From an uncultured Clostridia bacterium (GTDB lineage Bacteria > Bacillota > Clostridia > TANB77 > CAG-508): a stretch of DNA of 51,932 bases. Below the pieces are notes generated by a model. The model saw only the letters and a list, made by a program, of their open reading frames with translations. It was not told where the DNA came from and made no database searches. Below, in pieces: positions 9,471-18,470 of this stretch. The stretch lies in NCBI GenBank assembly GCA_947627105.1, contig CANQUT010000006.1:1-51932 (forward strand), in the 5' to 3' direction. Positions within the stretch are counted from its first letter, which is position 1. Each line of letters begins with the position of its first letter. The position numbers were made by a program, and so were the translations under genes.

Positions 9471-10343
9471 ATGATGATTATAGATAATAAATTAGAAACA
9501 ATTTCAAATCTTTTTGAAAATAAAGAAATCAGAAGTATATGGGATAGTGAAAAAGAAGAGTATTTTTTTAGTGTTGTAGATGTTATTAGTGCATTGACTG
9601 ATAGCAATATTCCAAAAAGATATTGGACGGATTTGAAAAGAAAATTAGAAAAAGAAGGAAGTCAGTTGTACGAAAATATCGTACAACTGAAAATGAAATC
9701 TCTTAAGGATAAAAAATTTTATAATACAGATACTTTGGATACAAAAGGAATTTTAAGACTTATCGAATCTGTTCCAAGTCCTAAAGCAGAACCTTTTAAA
9801 TTATGGCTTGCAAATTTAGGACGTGAAAGAATTGATGAAGTATTTGACCCAGAAATAGCGGTAAATAGAGCAGTAGCATATTATCGTAATAAAGGTTATA
9901 GCGACGAATGGATAAAGTCAAGACTAAATGGAATAGTTGATAGATTTAAACTTACTGATGTTTGGAAAGAAGGAGGAATTACTAAGCCAATTGAATATGC
10001 ACTTTTAACAAATGAGATATATAAAGGTTGGTCAGGAATGAAGGCTAGTGAATATAAGAAATTAAAAGGACTTAGGAAAGAATCTTTAAGAGATAATATG
10101 ACAGATATAGAAGTAGCTCTTACAAATATAGGAGAGATTGCAACAAGAGATATAGCAAGAGAAGAACACCCACAAGGACTAAAAGAAAATTTAAATGTAG
10201 CAAAGCGTGGCGGAGGAGTTGCAAAAGGAGCAAAAGATTTATATGAAAAAGAAACTAAAAAACCAGCTATATCTAAAAATAATAGCTTAAATTATAAATA
10301 CATAGATGAAATAAAAGAAATAGAAGATAAAAAAGGCAAATAA
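9471..10343 (+). CDS. BRO-N domain protein, DinD / phage antirepressor-like
   Basis: This 290-residue protein has an N-terminal BRO-N domain (residues about 12-120; note IRSIWDSEKEEYFFSVVDVISALTDS). A DinD-like C-terminal region follows (FKLTDVWKEGGI, LTNEIYKGWSGMKASEYKKLKGL, LRDNMTDIEVALTNIGEIATRDIA). Such proteins are found in phages (antirepressors) and, as DinD, in the bacterial DNA damage response. ATG 9471 directly abuts the GGAG motif; the next codon (ATG 9474) is an equally possible start. It lies 8 bases after the kinase gene, with no integrase, recombinase or structural phage genes nearby, so it looks like a domesticated or recently acquired single gene. Confidence 0.8.
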   Translation: MMIIDNKLETISNLFENKEIRSIWDSEKEEYFFSVVDVISALTDSNIPKRYWTDLKRKLEKEGSQLYENIVQLKMKSLKDKKFYNTDTLDTKGILRLIESVPSPKAEPFKLWLANLGRERIDEVFDPEIAVNRAVAYYRNKGYSDEWIKSRLNGIVDRFKLTDVWKEGGITKPIEYALLTNEIYKGWSGMKASEYKKLKGLRKESLRDNMTDIEVALTNIGEIATRDIAREEHPQGLKENLNVAKRGGGVAKGAKDLYEKETKKPAISKNNSLNYKYIDEIKEIEDKKGK

Positions 10344-10408
10344 TTTTGCTTTCCAAAATATCAAAATAGATACATTTGAAAGTGAAACTAATAAAAGGAA
10401 GTGAAAAA

Positions 10409-11306
10409 ATGAGCGAAAATAAAACAAATATAAATTGGTATCCACGGACATATGGCAAAAACTAAAAAACAAATTATAGAAGACTTAAAACTAGTAGATG
10501 TAGTAGTAGAAGTTTTAGATGCACGTATTCCAGTGGCTAGTCAAAATCCAGACCTTAAGGAAATATTAAAAGATAAAAAAAGACTTATTATTTTAAATAA
10601 GTCTGATTTATCTTGCGAAAAAGAAAATCAAAAATGGATTAGCTATTTCCAAAATGTTGGCATTCCAGCTGTTTTAGTAGATTCAGTTTCAGGCAAAGGT
10701 ATAAACGAGACACTTAAAAAAATAGAAGAAATTTATGATAATGAAAAATATGAAAGTAAAGGCAGAATAGGAAAATCAATAAGAATAATGGTTTTAGGAA
10801 TACCAAATGTAGGAAAATCTTCTTTTATTAATAGAATTGCAAAAAAAACTTCTGCAAAGGTAGGAAACAAACCAGGTATAACAAGGCAAAAACAATGGGT
10901 TAAAGTATCTAATAAAATTGAATTATTAGATACACCCGGTGTTTTATGGCCAAAGCTAGAAAATGATAAAGTAGCTTTGAACTTAGCATTTACAGGAACA
11001 ATTAAAGATGATATATTAGTTACTACAGAAATTGGATTTTCTCTATTAAAAGTTTTAATTAAAGAATATGGCTTAAACTTAATTCAAAGATATAAACTAA
11101 ATGAGCAAGAAGTTAATTCGATAATGGAAAATAGTAAATTAGAAGATAATGATAAAATTGTTGAATTTATGAATTTAATTGGAAAGAAAAGAGGAACCAT
11201 TATTTCTGGTGGAGAAATAGATTATGATAGAGTGTGCAATATTTTGCTAGATGATTTTAGAAGCGGAAAATTAGGAAAAATAACATTAGAAAGGGTACAA
11301 AGCTAA
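10409..11306 (+). CDS. rbgA: Ribosome biogenesis GTPase RbgA (YlqF), needs a +1 shift at codon 13
   Basis: This is a circularly permuted GTPase of the YlqF/RbgA family that matures the 50S subunit. The G4 motif NKSD precedes G1 (GIPNVGKSSFINRI) and G3 (DTPG). The family N-terminus NWYPGHMAKT is split here. ATG 10409, behind AAGGAAG, reads MSENKTNINWYP, then the zero frame meets CGG (10445-10447) and stops six codons later. Skipping C10445 reads GGA-CAT-ATG-GCA and rejoins the rest, giving 298 residues, the usual size. Internal initiation at ATG 10452 would lack the conserved NWYPGH and has no convincing ribosome binding site. I treat it as one gene with a +1 frameshift; an annotator using simple ORFs would report only 10452-11306. 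Confidence 0.85.
10445..10448 (+). other. Putative +1 frameshift site CGGA in rbgA
   Basis: Reading CCA-C-GGA-CAT-ATG restores the invariant PGHM of RbgA. The zero-frame codon is CGG and the next in-frame stop is six codons on. The same CGGA configuration occurs in recN and twice in the thioesterase gene. Confidence 0.75.
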
Positions 11307-11407
11307 GAAGAGCAATAAAAACAATAAAGGTAAAAGTAAGGAAAAATAACTTAGAAAAAGTATAAAATTAATAAAGGCAAAATTATAACAAGATTAAGGA
11401 GAAAAAA

Positions 11408-11815
11408 TTGAAATTATTTAATATTAATAAAAATGAAACAGATGTAAACCAAATGTCACCACTTACATGGGCATATGTTGGAGATGCAGTATATGAGCTA
11501 TATATACGTACTAACCTTGTAGATACTACAAATTTAAAACCACATAAACTACATATAGAATCCATTAAATATGTAAAAGCAAAAGCTCAAGCAGATGCTT
11601 TAAAAAATATAGAAAATAATTTAACAGAAGATGAAAAAGAAATTGTAAGAAGAGGAAGAAATACGGACCTTCATCATATTGCTAAAAATGCAAGTGTGCA
11701 AGAATATATACACGCTACAGCATTTGAAGCATTAATAGGGTACTTATATTTAACAAAACAAGAAGAAAGACTTATAGAAATATTAAAACTAGTAGTAAAA
11801 AATACAAATCAGTAG
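11408..11815 (+). CDS. mrnC: Mini-ribonuclease III
   Basis: This 135-residue protein is an RNase III catalytic domain without a double-stranded RNA-binding domain, which is the definition of Mini-III. It has AYVGDAVYELYIR with the catalytic-region Asp and the C-terminal ATAFEALIGYLYL motif with the metal-binding Glu. In Bacillus the enzyme matures 23S rRNA termini. The start is TTG 11408 behind AAGGAG (11396-11401). It follows rbgA, a grouping that fits ribosome maturation. Confidence 0.92.
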   Translation: MKLFNINKNETDVNQMSPLTWAYVGDAVYELYIRTNLVDTTNLKPHKLHIESIKYVKAKAQADALKNIENNLTEDEKEIVRRGRNTDLHHIAKNASVQEYIHATAFEALIGYLYLTKQEERLIEILKLVVKNTNQ

Positions 11816-11836
11816 TAAAAAAATGCAGTAAACTAA

Positions 11837-11866
11837 TTGACTAACCTACTTTAAATATGTTATATT
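11837..11866 (+). promoter_or_regulatory. Sigma-A promoter of tRNA-Glu
   Basis: TTGACT (11837-11842) and TATATT (11861-11866) are spaced by 18 bases and lie about 20 bases before the mature tRNA 5' end. Confidence 0.65.
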
Positions 11867-11886
11867 AGTAGGGTAGTTAAATATAA

Positions 11887-11961
11887 GGCCCCTTGGTCAA
11901 GCGGTTAAGACGCGGCCCTCTCAAGGCCGAATCATGGGTTCGATTCCCGTAGGGGTCACCA
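11887..11961 (+). tRNA. tRNA-Glu (anticodon CUC)
   Basis: The cloverleaf is complete: acceptor GGCCCCT pairs with AGGGGTC, the anticodon loop is CTCTCAA with anticodon CTC, the T arm contains GGTTCGATTCC, and CCA is encoded (11959-11961). The CUC anticodon reads GAG, a codon that is rarer than GAA in these AT-rich genes. A bidirectional terminator follows. Confidence 0.93.
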
Positions 11962-11963
11962 AT

Positions 11964-12007
11964 TAAGTAAAAACCTAGAAAGCATTAGCTTTCTAGGTTT
12001 TTACTTA
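11964..12007. terminator. Bidirectional terminator between tRNA-Glu and the small minus-strand gene
   Basis: A perfect 20-bp stem (11964-11983 with 11988-12007) has a 4-nt loop. A and T runs on both sides of the GC-rich core would terminate transcription in either direction. Confidence 0.85.
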
Positions 12008-12012
12008 TTGGG

Positions 12013-12180
12013 TTACTTCCATTTCTTATCTATCGCAGTTCCCTTATCTTTGGGACTGGGCTTTTTCTTGCCACTGAAAGAAGTGGAAGTTTCCATTTTG
12101 GCATCACGCTCAATTCTGGCAATAGCCTCCATGGTAGCCTGGTTAGGTTTAAGAGGTAACGCACTGCTGAAATTCTTCAT
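12013..12180 (-). CDS. Small lysine-rich orphan protein (55 residues), atypical composition
   Basis: This short minus-strand gene starts at ATG 12180 behind a consensus AGGAGG (12187-12192, minus strand) with a 6-base spacer, and stops at 12013. The product begins MKNFSSALPLKPNQATMEAIA and ends in a Lys/Ser/Pro-rich tail (SFSGKKKPSPKDKGTAIDKKWK), with no signal peptide or membrane helix. Its G+C content and C/G-ending codons differ from the neighbours and resemble the orphan genes at 14185, 33719 and 43788. Homology is unknown to me. The strong ribosome binding site and shared terminator argue that it is real. Confidence 0.65.
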   Translation of the reverse strand: MKNFSSALPLKPNQATMEAIARIERDAKMETSTSFSGKKKPSPKDKGTAIDKKWK

Positions 12181-12280
12181 AATAAACCTCCTAGTTTAAA
12201 ATATTCGTATTTACGAATTAATATAATTATATCATAATAATCCATAAATGTAAATTAATCTAAAAAATATTAAAAATTAA

Positions 12281-12308
12281 TTGACAAAACAAAAATTTGG
12301 TATATAAT
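12281..12308 (+). promoter_or_regulatory. Sigma-A promoter of recN
   Basis: TTGACA (12281-12286) and TATAAT (12303-12308) are spaced by 16 bases, with a roughly 90-base leader before the recN ATG. The leader contains ATACAAACAAA (12315-12325), the reverse complement of an 11-mer in the lexA promoter, which could be part of an SOS operator. Confidence 0.7.
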
Positions 12309-12401
12309 AGTTATATACAAACAAAGATTTGCATAAAATAATAAGATTAATGCATATAAAATTTGCAAATACAAGCATATATTAAATAGGAAGGTGTTTT
12401 T

Positions 12402-14025
12402 ATGATAACAACATTACATATCAAAAATATAGGAATCATTGATGATTTAACTGTCAATTTTAATGAAGGCCTAAACATTTTAACAGGAGAAACAGGTGCA
12501 GGCAAAACCTTAATTATAGATTCTATTAATATTATTGCAGGTGGTAGGTTTTCAAAAGAAATGATTAGAAAAGGTGAAGAATTTTCATATATAGAAGCTA
12601 ATATTTATTGCCCCCAAAGTAGTTTTGCTATTGATGAAAATATTATAGTATCAAGAGAAATACATGAAAATGGTAGAAGCTTATGCAAAATTAATGGCAG
12701 GCTTGTAACTGTCAATGAATTAAAAGAAATTATGAGCCAAATAATAGATTTTCATGGCCAGCATGATAACCAGCTTTTATTAAACCCTACAGAACACATT
12801 TCATATTTAGATAGATTTGCTCGGAGAAACTTTAATTAATAAAAAAGAAAAATATATGCAATTATATAAAGAATATTTAAAAGTAAAAGAAAATTTAAAA
12901 AACAATTATGGAGATGAGCAAGAAAAAGCACGAAGACTAGATTTATTAAATTATCAATTTAATGAAATAGAACTTGCTAAACTAAAACTAGGAGAAGAAG
13001 AAGAGCTAGAAACTAAAAAAAGAAAAATACAAAATGCAGAAAAATTGCAAAATAGTATAAATAATATTGATATTGAGCTAAATGAAAATGTAATTAATGG
13101 AATTAGCAGTTGCATTAGAAATTTAGAAAAAATAGAAGACTGTGGAGATCAATATCAAAAAAAATTATTAGACTTAAAAAGCATTTATTATGACATTCAA
13201 GAAATGGCAAGAGATATTTCATATATGAAAGAAGAAACAGAATTTGATGAAACTTCGCAAAATGAAATTGAAAATAGACTGGACCTAATATATTCTTTAA
13301 AAAGAAAATATGGAAATAGCATAAATGCAATTTTAGATTATCAAACTACAGTAAAAGAAGAAATAAATAAAATACAAAATATAGAAGAAGTAAATACAAA
13401 ATTAAAGCAAGAATTAAGTAAAATAGAAGAACAAATGTTAACAATTGGCAAAGAAATAACTTTAGAAAGAAAAGCAAAAGCAGAAATTTTATCTACAAAT
13501 ATTAATAAAGAATTAGCAAATTTAGAAATGCCAAATGCAAAATTTAGTGTTAACATAGAAAATCAAAATTCATTTACTCAAAATGGCTTAGATAAAATAG
13601 AATTTTTTATTTGTACCAATATAGGCGAAGAAGCAAAGCCACTTATAAAAATAGCTTCTGGTGGAGAAATGTCTCGTATAATGTTAGCAATAAAAACTGT
13701 TCTAGCTAGTGTTGATAAAGTATCTACATTAATTTTTGATGAAATAGATACAGGAATTAGTGGAAAAGCCTCTAAAGCTGTTGGAGAAAAATTAAAAACA
13801 ATTTCGAAAACTCAACAGGTTTTATGTATTACCCATTCTGCTTCAATTGCTGCAAAAGGAGACTATAATTATTATATTAGTAAAAAAATACAAGGAGATA
13901 AAACTTATACAGAAATTAAAGAATTATCAGAAGAAGAAATTATAGAAGAAATAGCCAGAATTTCTTCTGGAGATATTACAAAAATTGCAAAAGAACATGC
14001 AAAAGAGTTAAGAATGGCATGCTAA
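12402..14025 (+). CDS. recN: DNA repair protein RecN, needs a +1 shift at CGGA (12822)
   Basis: This SMC-like ATPase acts in double-strand break repair. The N-terminal part has Walker A GETGAGKT and the HGQHDNQ motif; the rest has the coiled-coil region, the ABC signature SGGEMSR, Walker B LIFDEIDTGISG and the terminal HAKEL. In the zero frame codon 141 is CGG (12822-12824) and a stop follows at 12837-12839. Skipping C12822 gives LDRFA-GETLINKKEKY and continues to 14025. The combined product is 540 residues, close to family size. The downstream piece has no convincing ribosome binding site of its own (its nominal TTG lies inside the overlap), so separate translation is unlikely. Expression is probably SOS-linked. 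Confidence 0.88.
12822..12825 (+). other. Putative +1 frameshift site CGGA in recN
   Basis: Reading GCT-C-GGA-GAA-ACT rejoins the two halves of RecN inside the conserved LDxFAGE segment. Without a shift, translation ends after CGG AGA AAC TTT AAT. The ten bases CGGAGAAACT are identical to those at the second thioesterase site. Confidence 0.75.
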
Positions 14026-14151
14026 AATTATTAAATAAAATATATAAAATGCTAAATCCTAGAAATATAGGCATTACAGTAAATACATTTGCCAAATCTT
14101 TACAATTGTGGTATAATTATTAATAATGCTTATGCATTATCAATTAAATCG

Positions 14152-14163
14152 GTGTTATAACAC
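14152..14163. promoter_or_regulatory. Perfect palindrome upstream of the SleB-like gene
   Basis: GTGTTATAACAC is a 12-base perfect palindrome between a TATAAT-like box (14112-14117) and the ribosome binding site of the next gene, a position suited to an operator or a short leader hairpin. Confidence 0.4.
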
Positions 14164-14184
14164 TGAGAAAAAAAGGAGTTTACT

Positions 14185-15384
14185 ATGAATAAGGAAAATA
14201 GGAAGCAGAAAGTCAACAAACGGAAACGTAGTTGGCTGAGCAACTGGCGCAAGAGCATTGCTAGTGCAATACTTGCATTAGCGTGCATTGTATCACTTGC
14301 TGCTGCAATGGCACCTACGGCTGCCAAGTCTGATGCAATTCCTATGGAATATGCTCAGAATCAGACTGATACTGGAACCAACTCTACCAAAAGCTCGGAA
14401 AGCAAGCCTGAAAAAAGTGAAGAACCTAAAACGCCTGAAAAACCGATTTTGCAGGTAAAACCAGAAAAGCAAATCGAATTTGATGCAACAATCATCAACA
14501 ATGATGATACATCAAAGCAAGGTTCCGCACAAGAGCCAACAGCGAACAACCCTGATACCATTAAAGAACAAGTAGAACAAGCTGAAAACCAAATTCCTAG
14601 CAATCCTAGCGAAGATGAATCTCAAAAAGTTGATGAAATTGAAGACGATAATTCATCTAAAGCTAATGAAGCTAAAGATGATAACTCTTCTAACACAGAT
14701 GCAACTGAAGATTATGATTCTTCTAACAAAGAATTAGAGGAAATCTTATATGATCTTTATGTTGAAGAAGGTCATGATCCTAAATGGGATTTATCTGCAA
14801 GCAGAAACGGAGACACAATTTGGGTTGAACAATATGAGCCTCTTACTGAAGAACTCATAATTGGTCTTGGTAACTTAATATTTGAAGAAGTTGGTGGATA
14901 CATTGGCACCCAGCCTTATAAAAAGGCTATGAAAGCTTACATGCTTATTGGTTCAACGGTACTGCATAGAAGGGAAGTTGAATACGGTGGCGACAAAAGC
15001 ATTTATGATGTAGTTCATCGTGGTGGTCAATACAGCACTAGCTGGGCATTTGATCTTAAGCAAAGAGTCGAAGGAAGCGTAGATGAAGCTTATGTAGTAG
15101 CTGAAATCTTACTTCGCAATGGTCCCATAGGTCCAAGAAACCTTGTATATGGATCACCTAAAAGCAAACATACACCTTATTGGAACACAGGTGAAGATCC
15201 ACACTTCAGAACCACTTACTTTGATACAACTTCGAAGTTCGCAGACTACGAAGAAATTCAAACCGAGGTGGAAGAAACCAAAACTGAAGTGGAAGAAAGC
15301 CAAACTGAGGTGGAAGAAACCAAAACTGAAATGGAAGAAAGCCAAACCGAAGTGGAAGGAGTCCAAACCGAAGTGGCAGAATGA
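14185..15384 (+). CDS. Secreted SleB-like cell-wall hydrolase candidate with C-terminal Glu/Thr repeats
   Basis: The protein has 399 residues with an Arg/Lys-rich start and a signal helix (about residues 24-46, ending near AAAMAPTAAKS). A Ser/Glu/Lys/Pro-rich linker runs to about 185. A domain at about 190-340 resembles the Hydrolase_2/SleB fold (LIFEEVGGY, KAMKAYMLIGSTVLHRREVEYGG, VVHRGGQYSTSW). SleB enzymes are spore cortex or wall hydrolases; the assignment is a pattern match only. The last 42 residues are seven-residue repeats of the type TEVEETK. The ribosome binding site is AAAGGAG. Base composition and codon use (CTG, GGC, CGG at codon 13) differ from the neighbours, which suggests transfer. 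If CGG were shifted here, translation would stop almost at once. Confidence 0.6.
   Translation: MNKENRKQKVNKRKRSWLSNWRKSIASAILALACIVSLAAAMAPTAAKSDAIPMEYAQNQTDTGTNSTKSSESKPEKSEEPKTPEKPILQVKPEKQIEFDATIINNDDTSKQGSAQEPTANNPDTIKEQVEQAENQIPSNPSEDESQKVDEIEDDNSSKANEAKDDNSSNTDATEDYDSSNKELEEILYDLYVEEGHDPKWDLSASRNGDTIWVEQYEPLTEELIIGLGNLIFEEVGGYIGTQPYKKAMKAYMLIGSTVLHRREVEYGGDKSIYDVVHRGGQYSTSWAFDLKQRVEGSVDEAYVVAEILLRNGPIGPRNLVYGSPKSKHTPYWNTGEDPHFRTTYFDTTSKFADYEEIQTEVEETKTEVEESQTEVEETKTEMEESQTEVEGVQTEVAE
15258..15380 (+). repeat. 21-base tandem repeats encoding TEVEE(T/S)(K/Q)
   Basis: About six imperfect 21-base units alternate in pairs (period 42), with the pattern CAAACCGAGGTGGAAGAAAC/AAAACTGAAGTGGAAGAAAG. 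They encode an acidic heptad array at the C-terminus of the SleB-like protein. Confidence 0.85.
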
Positions 15385-15433
15385 CTTTCACGTAAAAAAA
15401 TAATCTATAGAAGTGGTGATTTCATGTAAACTC

Positions 15434-15470
15434 AAAAATGGGAAGAGCTTTGCTCTTCTCATTTTTTTGC
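15434..15470 (+). terminator. Terminator after the SleB-like gene
   Basis: The arm AAATGGGAAGAGC pairs with GCTCTTCTCATTT around a very short loop, followed by a T run. Confidence 0.85.
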
Positions 15471-15480
15471 TAATTTTTTA

Positions 15481-15509
15481 TTTACATATTTAAAGTTATA
15501 GGGTATAAT
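15481..15509 (+). promoter_or_regulatory. Sigma-A promoter of lysS
   Basis: TTTACA (15481-15486) and TATAAT (15504-15509) are spaced by 17 bases. The leader is only about 35 bases and contains no T-box. Confidence 0.65.
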
Positions 15510-15547
15510 AATAGCATTAAATAAAACATAATAGGGAGGTATTGCTT

Positions 15548-17047
15548 ATGGAACAAAACCAAAGTAATAATGAAGAACAAGAATTAGATATAAACCAATT
15601 AATGAAAGTTAGAAGAGAAAAACTAGCAAAACTTCAAGAAGAAGGAAAAAATCCATTTGAAATTACAAAATTTGTAACAACACATAATAGTAAACAAATA
15701 AAAGATAATTATGATTCTTTAGAAGGCAAAGATGTTACTATTGCAGGTAGAATGATGGCAAAACGTATCATGGGCAAAGCCTCTTTTTGTCATATTCAAG
15801 ATGAGCAAGGCAAAATTCAAAGCTATGTTAGTATAAATGAATTAGGAGAAGAAAGCTATAAACAATTTAAAGAAGATGATATAGGAGATATTATTGGAAT
15901 TACTGGCTTTGTATTTAAAACTAAAACAGGAGAGATTTCAATTCATGCAAAGGAAGTAACTTTACTTTCGAAATCTCTAAGACCACTTCCAGAAAAATTT
16001 CATGGATTAAAAGATACAGATTTGCGTTATCGCCAAAGATATGTAGATTTAATAGTAAATCCTGAAGTAAAAGAAACTTTCAAAAAGAGAGTTCAAATTT
16101 TAAAAGAAGTAAAAAATGTGTTAGATGAAAAAGGTTACTTAGAAGTAGAAACTCCTATTTTAAATACAATAGCAGGTGGAGCTACAGCTAGACCATTTAT
16201 TACACATCATAATACATTAGATATAGATATGTATTTAAGAATTGCCAATGAATTATATTTAAAAAGATTAATTGTTGGTGGATTTGATAAAGTATATGAA
16301 ATGGGTAGAATGTTTAGAAATGAAGGTATGGACATTAAACATAACCCAGAATTTACAAGTATAGAATTATATGCAGCATATCAAGACTATCACGATATGA
16401 TGGACATTACAGAAGAAATAATATCAAAAGCAGCACAAAATGTTTTAGGAACAACAAAAATAACTTATCAAGGAACAGAAATAGACTTAACACCTGGTTG
16501 GAAAAGAATATCTATGATAGATGCTATAAAAGAAGTAACAGGTGTAGATTTTAACCAAATAGAAACAGATGAAGAAGCAAAAAAAGTAGCAAAAGACTTA
16601 AATGTTGAATTAGATGAACTAAAACTAACAAGAGGAGACATTATAAGCCAAGTATTTGAAGCTAAAGTTGAAGAAACTCTAATACAACCAACCTTTGTTT
16701 GTGACTACCCAGTAGAAGTATCTCCACTTACAAAAAGAAAACCATCAGATCCTCGTTTAGTAGAAAGATTTGAGCTATTTATTGGTGGTAGAGAATATGC
16801 AAATGCTTATTCAGAATTAAATGATCCTATTGATCAATATGAAAGATTTAAAAAGCAAGTGGAAGCTAGAGAAGCAGGAGATGAAGAAGCAAACATGATG
16901 GATGAAGACTTTGTAACAGCTTTAGAATATGGTATGCCACCTACTGGAGGTTTAGGAATAGGAATTGATAGATTAGTTATGCTTTTAACAGATGCTCCTT
17001 CTATAAGAGATGTTTTACTATTTCCAACAATGAAGCCACTAGCATAA
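15548..17047 (+). CDS. lysS: Lysine--tRNA ligase (class II)
   Basis: This 499-residue LysRS starts at ATG 15548 behind GGGAGG; an in-frame TTG at 15542 sits too close to it. The N-terminal OB-fold anticodon-binding domain (about 55-165) includes [21 protein letters not shown]. The class II catalytic core has the motif 2 region [18 protein letters not shown] and motif 3 [14 protein letters not shown]. It charges tRNA-Lys. No insertion or unusual feature is seen. A small gene of unknown function follows after 29 bases. Confidence 0.96.
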   Translation: MEQNQSNNEEQELDINQLMKVRREKLAKLQEEGKNPFEITKFVTTHNSKQIKDNYDSLEGKDVTIAGRMMAKRIMGKASFCHIQDEQGKIQSYVSINELGEESYKQFKEDDIGDIIGITGFVFKTKTGEISIHAKEVTLLSKSLRPLPEKFHGLKDTDLRYRQRYVDLIVNPEVKETFKKRVQILKEVKNVLDEKGYLEVETPILNTIAGGATARPFITHHNTLDIDMYLRIANELYLKRLIVGGFDKVYEMGRMFRNEGMDIKHNPEFTSIELYAAYQDYHDMMDITEEIISKAAQNVLGTTKITYQGTEIDLTPGWKRISMIDAIKEVTGVDFNQIETDEEAKKVAKDLNVELDELKLTRGDIISQVFEAKVEETLIQPTFVCDYPVEVSPLTKRKPSDPRLVERFELFIGGREYANAYSELNDPIDQYERFKKQVEAREAGDEEANMMDEDFVTALEYGMPPTGGLGIGIDRLVMLLTDAPSIRDVLLFPTMKPLA

Positions 17048-17076
17048 AATATGAAAAATATTGAAAGGATAAAAGT

Positions 17077-17628
17077 ATGGGAAGAAAACCTAAAGAACCT
17101 CAAATAACAGGCGAAAGAAGAATAAAAGCACATATAGTTTATACAGAATGGCTTAAATCCATATATCCACTAGAAAGTTTTGAAATTCAAGATGAAAATG
17201 GAGAAACACTATATTTTTATCATGGGTATAACTCATACAAAAAAAGAAATGAACCACAAGATTTAGTATATCATTTAAGAGATGAAGAATTTAAAAAAGT
17301 AGAAGCAGAAAGACTAGCAAGAAATTTACGAGGGGAAGCACCAAAAGATGAGAAAGCAGAAAATGCATATTATTCAGCAGTAAAAGCCTATATAAGAATA
17401 AAAAGAGAAAATAAAATATTTGATTTTTATGTTCCAAGTTTGTATAACGGAGGAAGACATTATGCTAGAGCAATATATAATAATGTTTTACATATTTTAG
17501 AAATGCTTGGTATTGAAGAAAGAGAAGAATATTCTGTACAAATTAATGGAAACAGTAATCATCCATTTTTACAAAATATGAATAAAGGACAAAAAGCTAA
17601 TGGAGAAAATGGAACAATAGAAATATAA
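17077..17628 (+). CDS. Conserved hypothetical protein (183 residues)
   Basis: The protein is soluble and basic at the start (MGRKPKEPQITGERRIKAH) and ends in an Asn/Gly-rich tail. It has an aromatic-rich core (TEWLKSIYPLESFEIQDENGETLYFYHGYNSYKKRN, split over residues about 24-60) and a second helical block around YYSAVKAYIRIKRENK. No membrane segment is seen and I do not recognise the family. It lies between lysS and a site-2 protease with short gaps, so it may be co-transcribed with lysS. Confidence 0.6.
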   Translation: MGRKPKEPQITGERRIKAHIVYTEWLKSIYPLESFEIQDENGETLYFYHGYNSYKKRNEPQDLVYHLRDEEFKKVEAERLARNLRGEAPKDEKAENAYYSAVKAYIRIKRENKIFDFYVPSLYNGGRHYARAIYNNVLHILEMLGIEEREEYSVQINGNSNHPFLQNMNKGQKANGENGTIEI

Positions 17629-17685
17629 TAGAAAATATAGATTAATTTATACATATAAAATAAATTTTAGAGGAGAAATGTGTAT

Positions 17686-18450
17686 ATGTATTTTGATAGT
17701 AGATATTTATATATTGCATTAGCAATTATTGCTTTAATAAGTATTGCTAGCGGTGGATTTAGTCTGCTAGATTTAGTAATGTCAATTCCAGGTGTGTTAA
17801 TAGCAATAACTTTTCATGAATACGCACATGCTTTTGCAGCAGATAAACTAGGAGATGACACGCCAAGAATGCAAGGAAGGCTAAGCTTAAATCCACTATC
17901 ACATTTAGATCCATTTGGTGTAATTATGTTAATATTTGCACATTTTGGATGGGGCAAGCCAGTAGAAATTAATCCAAATAATTTCACAAGAAAAATTTCT
18001 GCAAGAACAGGTGAAGCAATAGTTGCTGTTGCAGGTCCACTTATGAATTTTATATTAGCACTTATATTTGCAATTGTATTTTATCTGTTTATAGGATTTG
18101 CGCCAGTATTTTCACAATATTCTACAACAGGAAAAGTTATATCAGATATTATACAATCTATTATAACAATAAATGTAGGTTTAGGTGTATTTAATTTAAT
18201 ACCATTACCACCATTAGATGGCTCAAAAATATTAATGGGATTTTTGCCATATAATGCAAAAAGATGGTTTGAAAATCATATACAATTATTTTATATAATA
18301 TTTTTAATTATATGGATTACACCAATTTCAAGAATGATTATTTATCCTATAATGAATATTGTTATAATAGGAATTGACTTTTTAGCAGGACTACTAGTTA
18401 GCGGAATATTTTTACTTATTACATTAATTAGTGGTGGTAAAATAGATTAA
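17686..18450 (+). CDS. Site-2 protease family membrane metalloprotease (M50B)
   Basis: The product has 254 residues from ATG 17686, about 9 bases after AGAGGAGA; an in-frame GTG at 17680 is less well spaced. The zinc motif HEYAH is embedded in a membrane helix, and the third ligand lies in [13 protein letters not shown]. Helices lie at about 4-22, 29-50, 90-110, 125-150 and near the C-terminus. Members of this YwhC/YdiL-like group are short, PDZ-less S2P homologues; their substrates are mostly unknown. Confidence 0.88.
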   Translation: MYFDSRYLYIALAIIALISIASGGFSLLDLVMSIPGVLIAITFHEYAHAFAADKLGDDTPRMQGRLSLNPLSHLDPFGVIMLIFAHFGWGKPVEINPNNFTRKISARTGEAIVAVAGPLMNFILALIFAIVFYLFIGFAPVFSQYSTTGKVISDIIQSIITINVGLGVFNLIPLPPLDGSKILMGFLPYNAKRWFENHIQLFYIIFLIIWITPISRMIIYPIMNIVIIGIDFLAGLLVSGIFLLITLISGGKID

Positions 18451-18470
18451 AGAATATAAAGGAAGTAAAA

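Noticed and set aside
9471..10343. Prophage remnant around the BRO-like gene
   Set aside because: The flanks are a kinase operon and rbgA with native composition, and there is no integrase, attachment site repeat or structural gene.
12008..12199. Plus-strand ORF of 63 codons with a hydrophobic product
   Set aside because: It has no ribosome binding site and overlaps the minus-strand gene 12013-12180, which has AGGAGG and a shared terminator. It is the shadow of that gene.
15143..15403. Plus-strand ORF of Lys/Trp repeats inside the SleB-like gene
   Set aside because: It is the +1 frame of the 21-base repeat array and has no start signal.
15385..15547. T-box riboswitch before lysS
   Set aside because: The space between the terminator at 15434-15470 and the promoter is too short, and no AGGGUGGNACCGCG-type antiterminator is present.
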